Assembly (NCBI GenBank): GCA_009760855.2
Contig: WPIO01000001.1
Span: 8,473,001-8,487,500 of the forward strand
Length of the DNA: 14,500 bases
Direction of reading: 5' to 3'
Source of the DNA: Cristatella mucedo
Lineage: Eukaryota > Bryozoa > Phylactolaemata > Cristatellidae
The notes under the pieces were generated by a model. That model had not been told where the DNA came from, ran no database searches, and saw only the letters and a program-made list of their open reading frames with translations. The position numbers and the translations under genes were made by a program. Shown in pieces: positions 8,271-14,500 of this stretch (position 1 is the first letter of the stretch; the number at the start of each line of letters is the position of its first letter).

Positions 8271-8449
8271 GTAACAAAAAAGAATAGCTGATTTAATAAC
8301 CTTTTTGCATAGCAGCAGAAGAGCCCCAAATGCTATCACCATCGCTTGCAATGGCAACAAAAATCCCCCACTCCAGGATTCGAACCCGCGTCCTCAACAA
8401 CATGTCTACGAAGAGCAACCACCTTACCGAGTGGGCCATCGCGGCCAAC
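8271..8449 (-). mobile_element. tRNA-derived SINE, near full length
   Basis: In sense (reverse) orientation the head starts GATGGCCCACTCGGTAAGG (A-box region, near 8425-8443) and has an intact B box GGTTCGAATCC at 8376-8386. Then come a body with GTTGCCATTGCAAGCGATGG and TGATAGCATTTGGGGCTC, TTCTGCTGCTATGCAAAAAG and a tail TTAAATCAGCTATTCTTTTTT. The anticodon-arm region differs from other copies (GACATGTTGTTGAGGACG instead of CACGACCGAGGTCGTG), which may mark a subfamily shared with the degenerate copy at 11495. Both Pol III boxes look usable. Confidence 0.88.
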
Positions 8450-8830
8450 CGATACCAACCTCCCTGCCTGCATTGGTAATCAAAAGTACAGTTCACGAAT
8501 TTGAAGTTAGTGCTTGTGTTTCTATGCTCTTCCGCCTTACTCAAACTTGAAAAACATTTGTTATCGCGTCGTGTCTCGGCGCTTGGATCGCTCGGCGCCC
8601 GTCAGCTCGGCTCGCGCGGAGCGTGGCGGGCGAGCGAATGTTGGACGATTCCGGGCAGACCTTCTGCGAGGGCACCTGACTCGCGATAGAGCGGTCGCTG
8701 CTCGGCACCGCACCCAGCGCGGCAGTGCGACGGCGGCGGCGGCGCGGACGTAGCTCGTCGTCAGCCCTGCTGCGCCCACTATGCGCGGCTTTAGGGGGCT
8801 GCGGCGAGCTCGTCGATCCGGGCACCGCCG
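8450..8830. other. No gene recognised; start of extreme GC block
   Basis: Composition shifts at about 8560 into dense CpG. Several overlapping Arg/Ala-rich open frames occur on both strands (up to 147 codons, 8561-9004 -) without recognisable domains; low stop density accounts for them. Confidence 0.5.
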
Positions 8831-8838
8831 TCGCCCGA

Positions 8839-8883
8839 GCGAGCGGCGCTCGCCGCCAGCGGTGCGTCGCGGCGAGCGCTCGC
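8839..8883. repeat. Imperfect GC-rich inverted repeat
   Basis: GCGAGCGGCGCTCGCCGC at 8839-8856 pairs with GCGGCGAGCGCTCGC at 8869-8883 except for a three-base bulge in the left arm. Spacer 12 bases. Confidence 0.75.
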
Positions 8884-9018
8884 GCGGACGCCGGAGCGGC
8901 GAGCATTTCCAGATACGCCCTAAGCAAATGAGCGGGTAATTATTTAATGGCCACTTGTGGCGTCGAAATATAACAAGCGCCCTGGGGCCACAACCGCCGC
9001 CCATGATTTACGACTGCC

Positions 9019-9054
9019 GGCGACGCAGCCACCGCGCTCGGCGGCTGCGTCGCC
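9019..9054. repeat. Perfect 12-bp inverted repeat
   Basis: GGCGACGCAGCC at 9019-9030 and GGCTGCGTCGCC at 9043-9054, with a 12-base spacer. Confidence 0.9.
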
Positions 9055-9065
9055 TCAGGCTGCGC

Positions 9066-9084
9066 TCGCCGCCGCCGCCGCCCT
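9066..9084. repeat. (GCC)n microsatellite
   Basis: Five to six GCC units in the GC-rich block; a second (GCC)n run forms part of the right arm of the hairpin at 9172-9195. Confidence 0.85.
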
Positions 9085-9115
9085 GCCGTGCCGCGGCGGT
9101 GAGCGGCTGGCCCCG

Positions 9116-9195
9116 AACCGGTAGCTGCGGCGGCGGCGGGGCGCGGGCCGCCAGCGCCGCAGCGCGCGCCGCCGCCGCCGCCGCAGCTACCGGTT
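9116..9195. repeat. Perfect 24-bp inverted repeat (strong hairpin)
   Basis: The left arm 9116-9139 begins AACCGGTAGCTGCGG and continues in CGG units; the right arm 9172-9195 is its exact reverse complement and ends CCGCAGCTACCGGTT. The spacer of 32 bases is itself GC-rich and can pair partly. The unique 12-bp outer portion rules out a pure trinucleotide-repeat explanation. No flanking direct repeat was found. No function can be assigned. Confidence 0.95.
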
Positions 9196-9643
9196 TGCCT
9201 AATTGGGCGAGTAACTCGACTCTCCTAGCGGGAGCTGCGGCCGCGACGCCGCGCCCGCAGCCTCAGTCGGAGACGGCGGCGGCGAGACGCCGGATGCGCA
9301 GTCGGCTCGCACGAGCGCTCGAGGAGAGGCAGCTTTTGGAGAGCTGATTAAGGCGCCGAGCTGCCGGCTCCGGCAGGGGGGCCGAGCCGGCCGCTCGACG
9401 CGGTCAGCCGCCGTCGCCTCGCGGGCGTCTTTGATGTAAGCGAGCGTCAAGAGTATCGCGTGACCGAGCGTCCCGCGATCGCGCTGAACTGATGACGAGT
9501 AAATGCGGCCGGCTGGCCGGTGCTTCCTGCTCGCGATTTGCGCTACAGATTTACGCCGGCTGTCCCGGCGCCGGCCGCGCGATTACGGACGGACGTCAGG
9601 ATTTCAGAGGGACTAACCCATCGCGAAGTTGGGAGCCCGATAG
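9196..9643. other. No gene recognised; GC block fading out
   Basis: CpG-rich to about 9620. Open frames across it are low-complexity. No domain, repeat or RNA gene recognised. Confidence 0.5.
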
Positions 9644-9797
9644 AGAGTAAACGGCCTCAGTTGATACAGAGGCAGGAGAGCCTCAATTGCTATTGCCAAC
9701 GCTTGCAGTGGACAATAAATGATCGCCCGCTGCAGGACTCGAGCCCACGATCCGGGTCGTGGAGAGCGAGCACCTTACCTCCTGGGCGAACGAAGAC
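9644..9797 (-). mobile_element. tRNA-derived SINE, reverse strand
   Basis: Head with B-box GGGCTCGAGTCC in sense (around 9735-9747), the paired segment CCACGA-TCCGGG-TCGTGG in the anticodon-arm region, and GCGAGCACCTTACCTCCTGGGC toward the 5' end. The body has GACAATAAATGATC and the tail-side match GTAAACGGCCTCAGTTGATAC to the first copy's TTAAATAGCCTCATTTGTAT. The terminal A/T-rich end is missing. The open frames of 137 and 155 codons across this region are SINE translation, not genes. Confidence 0.8.
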
Positions 9798-9800
9798 CCA

Positions 9801-9835
9801 TGGAGGTCGTGAGTTCAAGTCGCCGGATGTGCTCG
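9801..9835 (+). mobile_element. SINE B-box fragment in opposite orientation
   Basis: GGAGGTCGTGAGTTCAAGTC matches the B-box region of the forward copy (GAGGTCGTGAGTTCGAATCC, 10298-10317) with two or so changes. It abuts the reverse-strand SINE ending at 9797, forming a head-to-head inverted arrangement. Confidence 0.5.
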
Positions 9836-10249
9836 ACCTATGTACCCCGCGCTCTCTATCGCTTTGCTGCGTCACTCGGCTGCATCGGTTCGCTGACCTT
9901 TCGGTCGCATTTGCATTCGTTCAAGGTTCCTGAAAGTAGTTGGGCGCTCCTTTTGAATCCACCACATAGTCTGCAGCTGCGTGGGTGCGCGCGCTGGACT
10001 GCTGGTTGCAAAGCTTGTATGGAGTCGAACGAGAGCTCTACTAACTGCAGACATTTACCTACGAAAGATGACCATCTATTACCGAGAGCAGTAGCGGAGC
10101 CATGGGTTAGGAGAGTGTTGCCCCTACAGCGGGTCAGCGAGCTTGGTGACTACCCCCGCGCCTATTTCTACGCCCCGGGACCGTAACCAGCGAAGAAACG
10201 ACGTCTTAAAACCACTCTACGAGCTGCCGCCGAGTTTGACTAGGTGAGC
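9836..10249. other. No gene recognised
   Basis: Sequence between two SINEs. Nothing recognisable on either strand. Confidence 0.5.
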
Positions 10250-10433
10250 CGTAATGGCTTACTAAGTAAGGCGGTTGCTTTTCACGACCTCGGCCCCGAG
10301 GTCGTGAGTTCGAATCCTGTGGTGGACGATCCTATATCGCCACTGCAAGCGGTGGTGATAGCCATAAAGGCTCTTCTGTCGCTATAAAAAAAGAGGCTGT
10401 TAAATCAGTTAGTATTTTCTTAATTTTTTTTAA
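10250..10433 (+). mobile_element. tRNA-derived SINE, full forward copy
   Basis: Head: A-box-like TGGCTTACTAAGTAAGG at 10254-10270 and B box GTTCGAATCC at 10308-10317, separated by about 40 bp as in tRNA genes. Between them a perfect 11-bp palindrome (CACGACCTCGG at 10283-10293, CC, CCGAGGTCGTG at 10296-10306) occupies the anticodon-arm position. Body: GCCACTGCAAGCGGTGGTG, ATAGCCATAAAGGCTCTTCT, GTCGCTAT. Tail: GAGGCTGTTAAATCAGTTAG then T-rich sequence to 10433. This copy and 8271 define the family ends best. Confidence 0.9.
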
Positions 10434-10967
10434 ACGCTATGATTTTGGCGCTTTTAACTTTTCATTAATTGCGGGTCTAGCCCAGCCAACTTGAAAATCT
10501 TGTGGGTCTTGCTCCAAAACGTTTTTTGGACCTTGCCCCTAGATGAAAATCCTGCTGCACAACTGCGCAACCAGAGGGAAGATTGTTCGGAGTGCCTATA
10601 GTTCGTCTAAGTTGTCCTCACAGTAGATGCCTTACAGGAAGCACTGCCTTTGTCGGTAAAGAATCGTTTTTGATTGCCACGTTTCCACATCGCTTGGCTG
10701 TTACAAATGGCTCGGGTGGAATGCTAACGGATGCATTTTACAAAAAATGAGCCCCGTGGCTGTCGTTTAAGGACAACGGTCGAAATAAGCGTGTTTACAC
10801 ATGGATTACACGAATCCACCTAACTATTTATCACCTCAAGGACATACAACGGGTGTCTTTTGGCGTTTTAATGAAAGGCTGGCTGTAGCCATCCGATGCC
10901 GCAAGTTCTCTGTTGATAAGTGCCCATCTAGACTCTTTTACGTATTCGCGCTGTTGACAGCCTGTCA
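10434..10967. other. No gene recognised; near-neutral composition
   Basis: Unlike the 3-4 kb and 8.6-9.6 kb blocks this stretch is not CpG-dense. No open frame, repeat or RNA gene was recognised. Confidence 0.5.
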
Positions 10968-11549
10968 ATGACGCATTCTAGAGTGGCCGGAAGTAAGAAT
11001 CGGGAGTCTAATTGGTTTTACACTACCAGCGTTGTTGTAGGAATTATCCGCGTCGGCATTTGTCAGCCAATGATTGCAAATACTCTTTCAAAATCTCTTA
11101 GTCGGCGACACCCGCAGCGGGTGCGGAGACTCAAGTGCCGAAGCGCTCAAGCACAGCAGACACGAGTAAGCGTGCTGCTGCATCTTCCAGAGCAGCAGCA
11201 GCCGCCGCCGCACCTGCTTATACAAATTAAGGCAACTTGCCATTTAAGCTTAAGAGCCATTCTCACAGCGAGTCACATACTTGTACATACCTGCCGCGAT
11301 GAGGTAGGTTGGCCGAGGACTTTGGAACACAGTGCACACAGCGAGCTTTGTTCCAATAGGACTTTTCGGATAGGAGACGTCAACGTTCAGCCGTTAATCA
11401 AGAACGCAATCGAGCTCGGGTCCTGCAATGAAAAATGCACACTTCTAGATAAAGCACCTTATAATCGTGCGATCGATACCCAAAGCATCGGGTCACGACA
11501 GAAACAACCCAGACGGCGTTTGAGTACCGGGCTTAACATGTTTCAATAG
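10968..11549 (+). other. 193-codon open frame, coding status doubtful
   Basis: The longest open frame in the window: ATG at 10968, stop TAG at 11547-11549. The translation has a short Gln/Pro-rich patch (EQQQPPPHLL) and no signal peptide, membrane segment or domain I recognise. Its 3' third overlaps a degenerate SINE head on the other strand (11495-11597), which argues against a conserved gene. A frame of this length is only marginally unexpected by chance in about 14.5 kb read six ways. A perfect 7-bp hairpin (CACCCGC-A-GCGGGTG, 11109-11123) with outer CTTAGTC/GACTCAAG pairing lies inside it. It could be chance, an unrecognised exon or an old element. Confidence 0.15.
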
Positions 11550-11597
11550 ACACGGGGTTGGCAGATTCCATCGCGGCCAACGGGACCAACCAACTTC
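11495..11597 (-). mobile_element. Highly degenerate SINE head (subfamily of 8271 copy)
   Basis: CCATCGCGGCCAAC at 11568-11581 is an exact 14-base match to the head end of the copy at 8271-8449 and is followed, after three to five bases, by CCAACC in both. Inward of it, AACATGT and the AATAGACAC/AAGAGCAAC segment also correspond in order. The B box is no longer recognisable. Supported by collinearity, not by intact promoter boxes. Confidence 0.42.
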
Positions 11598-11700
11598 TTG
11601 CGTGGAGGGTAGACACGAAATTTTTGGATCAAAACCTACGTTTTGATTCTCAAGGTAATGCAGTGATTTTGGCTCCAACTGACAGTGACAATAAGCTGAG

Positions 11701-11732
11701 AGAAAAAGAGAGAGAGAGAGAGAGAGAGAGAG
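11701..11732. repeat. (GA)n microsatellite
   Basis: About 13 uninterrupted GA units with a short imperfect lead-in. Confidence 0.95.
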
Positions 11733-12490
11733 TAATAAGAAGAGCATACGTTGATGCACTTGCGTAACGTGAGGACGCAATAGTGGATAGTGGAGACTTT
11801 TACGGCTAAGGACATGTGAGATTGCTCAGCATTTCCCTGTCCCACGAAGACACCTAGGCCTACAAGATTTTAGATTGATGCGAAGCTTTTACTGCCAGCA
11901 GTGGTTCAATCTTGAGATGTCGGCTCTGTGACGTAGAATCCGAGACGCTTGCCTTTGGATGCGGTGCTGGGTCATAACCGCAGTGAGACGATTTGCAGTC
12001 TAACTGCGGGACTCTCCGCTGAATTACTTCGGACGCACTAGTCTGTGAAGAGTTGAACAGGTAGTTAAACTCGAGGGAAGCATAGTTCCGATTGGGTTGG
12101 CAGTACCTCAGCCCAATTTAAGTGTTTCTATTTAAAGCCTATGGAGATATGACTGTGGACTAGCCGGCGTTGACTGCGAAGAGCGGAAATCGTCAAACGC
12201 AAAGCAGTCAGCCCAAGCTGCCGTGGGCTCGCTATAGCTCGCTCCACCCCGGGCCATAAGCGGACGCGAGAGCATATCCGAGGGAGGGGGAAGAGCACGC
12301 AGGTGCCGGCCGAGCGTAGCCACGGCCGTGCGAACACGTGCTTAAGGATAAATCTCACTACAATTGACACTAGCGCTAAAGATAGGCAAAGTCGGCTGAC
12401 ATAGCGGCCAGATTTATGAAGTCGCAGAGGAGCCTGAGAATTTCGAAGTGGCTGTCTACTCATTTGCCGCACGCAATATTGATTTAGGCG
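11733..12490. other. No gene recognised
   Basis: Open frames up to 122 codons on the reverse strand (12128-12496) without recognisable domains. No structured RNA or repeat noticed. Confidence 0.5.
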
Positions 12491-12546
12491 TTGCATGACT
12501 CGAACTCACTACCCAGGCCATGAAGTGGGAGCGCCTTATAACTGGG
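12491..12546 (-). mobile_element. Degenerate tRNA-derived SINE head
   Basis: GACTCGAACTCAC corresponds to the B box, followed by CCAGGCCATGAAGTGGGAGC and GCCTTATAACTGGGTG, matching CTCGGTCGTGAAGAGCGAGC, ACCTTACCTCCTGGGC of better copies in order and spacing. Body and tail are absent upstream. Confidence 0.6.
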
Positions 12547-14033
12547 TGTGACGCATTGCGCACAGATCTTTTGCAGCCTCCCGCTAGAGGCGATGACGAA
12601 TGGTCCAACGAAGCTCATTCTCATTTGTTTTATCTATTTTATCTACTTTTTTCGCAATAAGGCGAGAGCTACAAGCATTTTGGGGCTTATGGAATTGGTT
12701 TAGAAATTGCAGCAGATCACCTGTAGTCTGATCGGAGCTTGTACGGCATCACATGTGCATATTGGCTTGCCTACATGCGTAGTACTGACTCCTAAGGGAA
12801 ATCGCATACACGTTGTCCCATTCGACCACGCAAGACGATGCTTGCTTGTACAATCGAGCTGCTATAGCTGCGAAGACCCTCTAGTAGAAGTGGGCTGGTC
12901 GTTTTCTAACTTCGAGACCTAAACCGGAGCAGGACTTGTAGCCCCCTGGAGTGACTGATCCTCTTTTGGTTGTCCGAAAATTGATACGCCGTCGCATTGC
13001 CTCGGCACCGAGTAGTCCGTCCGCCACGACTATTCGGCAATACACTTCCGGCAGCCGCTCCTCGCTCATTGCGGCTACGCTTTTACTTCACTTCCTTGCC
13101 CTTCATCATTTTGTTTTCTCTGCATGCCGCACGTCTCGCTGATGTCTTCTACCAATGTTTTGCACCTGACTGAGAGCCACCGCCGATCTTATATATATAA
13201 TTCATTGCACATGGTGGCCATCCAAAGCATGACACGTTAGCCTGCCATTGTGGCGCTTCTACTATGCATTGGGGGTTTCCGCATAATAATGCTCATTATG
13301 CATTACGTAGTGTTTTAACGCAGCTAAATCGTTTCTAGGCTCGTCAGCAGACGGAAAAGGAAACCTACTAGCTTTTTGGTGATAACAGTTGGCAAAATCG
13401 TAGCATTATTTCATAACTTAAAGCACATTAAGCCTCGTGATTGCCCATAAAGGGTGAACCACTGGAACAATCTGCTTAAAGCCGCTCTCACTGTGTTCTT
13501 CATCTTCTTAGTGAGTTCATCACACTCTATGATTTTCTGCATCTGCGCTCCAACGAAGATTCCTGCTTTGACTTTTGCCTCCGACCGCTGCGTGCGTCAG
13601 AGGTACTTGAAAGTTGCTGACTCCTTATCTAGAGCCGCGAGAGATTGCTTGCGATGTGGCCACACCGGAAGCCGTACCGAACCGCAGCGAAACCGGTGCC
13701 TTTGCCACTCAGACGTCCGACTACTTTTTACTTTCTTCAGGCAGCAAGCGAACTGCATCGCAACTAGTTAATCACCTGAAACGGCATATCGCGATGGCAG
13801 CGACCGCAGGATTTAAAGTCGGCCGCTGCTGCGGCCGTAGGATTGACCGACAGTGCTTGCGCTTACACTTCTTGATTGTTCGTATTATAGAACATAATTC
13901 GTTTGACCTCGAAAATGTATAGCTCATCCAAGCGGCATAGCCACTAGCTGAATTACATGGCTGTGAACGTCCCGAAAAGACGTCGTTGCCCACGAGAGGA
14001 AGACGGATGTTTATCATGACAGTTTCCCGAGTT
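12547..14033. other. No gene recognised
   Basis: About 1.5 kb of near-neutral composition. Open frames of 62-105 codons (for example 13454-13771 + and 13614-13922 +) show no domain; the former begins with a hydrophobic stretch (TVFFIFLVSSSH) that could be a signal-like segment by chance. Small inverted repeats: GCATAAT/ATTATGC at 13281-13301 and CGGCCGC/GCGGCCG at 13820-13837. No gene is supported. Confidence 0.45.
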
Positions 14034-14086
14034 GAACCCACTACCTATCAGATATTATAGACTGCAGTCCGACCGGCTCGTCCCTC
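14034..14086 (-). mobile_element. Possible tRNA-like head, second family or very old SINE
   Basis: In sense orientation GTAGTGGGTTCAACTC resembles a B box, with GAGCCGGTCGGACTGC at an A-box-like distance. The intervening sequence does not match the SINE family of this window, and no aminoacyl stem closes, so it is not called a tRNA gene. Confidence 0.22.
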
Positions 14087-14209
14087 ACCATGGAGACTTC
14101 CCATTATCGTTGGTCTGTCTTCTCAGTCGCAGTCGTCCGCTATATCAACAGCATTCAATTTCGCATTGACTTGATTTGATTGACTAGTGTTGCTCAAAAT
14201 TATCATGGG

Positions 14210-14265
14210 AGACAGAGACAGACAGAGACAGACAGACAGACAGACAGATAGACAGACAGACAGAT

Positions 14266-14319
<54 letters not shown>

Positions 14320-14326
14320 GAGAGAG
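14210..14326. repeat. (GACA)n / (GATA) then (GA)n compound microsatellite
   Basis: GACA units with occasional GATA from 14210 to 14271, followed by about 22 GA units to 14315 and a short imperfect purine extension. The + strand is again the purine-rich strand. Ser/Leu and Cys/Val-rich reverse frames are repeat translations. Confidence 0.97.
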
Positions 14327-14500
14327 CTGTATATCGATGCCAGAACGGCGACTAGAGGCGCTTCCGTCGAGCGGAGCAGGAGATCGGGTGCTAATTACTA
14401 CATATTTCACGCACTACCTATAGCTCCATGGGCTCCTTGGAGCATTCTCACTGTTCAATGGAAACCTCTACCTCTTTGAACAATTGGGAAGCCGGTCGGT

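Noticed and set aside
8541-9450. Overlapping Ala/Arg-rich open frames up to 147 codons on both strands
   Set aside because: Very high GC makes stops rare; overlapping low-complexity frames on both strands fit chance.
9520-10186. Open frames of 137 and 155 codons
   Set aside because: Both run through the SINE at 9644-9797 and the inverted fragment, with no recognisable domain.
10250-10330. A genuine tRNA gene
   Set aside because: A and B boxes are present, but no aminoacyl stem closes, the anticodon arm is a long palindrome, and the same head with the same body and tail recurs elsewhere, so it is a SINE.
11299-11314. let-7-like TGAGGTAG...GTTG
   Set aside because: TGAGGTAGGTTGG lacks three internal bases of mature let-7, and no matching precursor arm was seen nearby.
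11452-11485. Another SINE head end (AGCACCTTATAATC...)
   Set aside because: Only about ten bases match, and the preceding B-box region is not recognisable.

Overview
The window looks like intergenic or intronic DNA from a metazoan nuclear genome. No intact protein-coding gene, rRNA gene or genuine tRNA gene could be recognised. Its content is mostly transposon debris: copies of a tRNA-derived SINE, a 5'-truncated and decayed CR1/L2-type LINE with a second fragment of the same 3' tail, long simple-sequence tracts, and CpG-dense, hairpin-rich GC blocks. CpG is plentiful, long GA and CA microsatellites are common, and LINE and SINE remnants are interspersed. This fits an arthropod; a chelicerate such as a tick is my guess from general knowledge and is not shown by any gene here.

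Layout. At 1-230 lies a reverse-strand SINE. At 230-1550 there is mixed sequence with a CA microsatellite. From 1550 to 2510 a CpG-rich block holds a short dispersed repeat (1757-1833), a GA tract and a degenerate SINE head. At 2465-2852 two complementary halves of a SINE, in opposite orientation, flank a roughly 240-bp TA-rich microsatellite. From 2850 to 4130 the CpG-rich sequence includes three perfect 14-15 bp hairpins within 242 bp and the second copy of the dispersed repeat (3977-4053). At 4514-4745 there is a very long GA tract. From 4746 to 6480 there is unassigned CpG-rich sequence with TTC and ATT microsatellites. At 6484-7510 lies the LINE remnant: reverse-transcriptase C-terminal end, 3' UTR and an ATT-repeat end. 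At 7859-7992 a second copy of its 3' tail follows.

From 8271 to 8449 there is a nearly full SINE. From 8560 to 9620 an extremely GC-rich block carries a perfect 24-bp inverted repeat. At 9644-9835 there is a SINE with an adjacent inverted fragment, and at 10250-10433 a full forward-strand SINE. From 10434 to 14500 the sequence is closer to neutral in composition, with degenerate SINE heads (about 11495, 12491 and perhaps 14034), a 193-codon open frame without recognisable homology, and GA/GACA microsatellites.

There are no genes acting together here. The biology visible is retroelement mobilisation: RNA polymerase III promoter boxes in the SINE heads, and a conserved 3' terminal stem-loop in the LINE. 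Two copies of that stem-loop differ by two paired, pairing-preserving changes, which is the most informative signal in the window.
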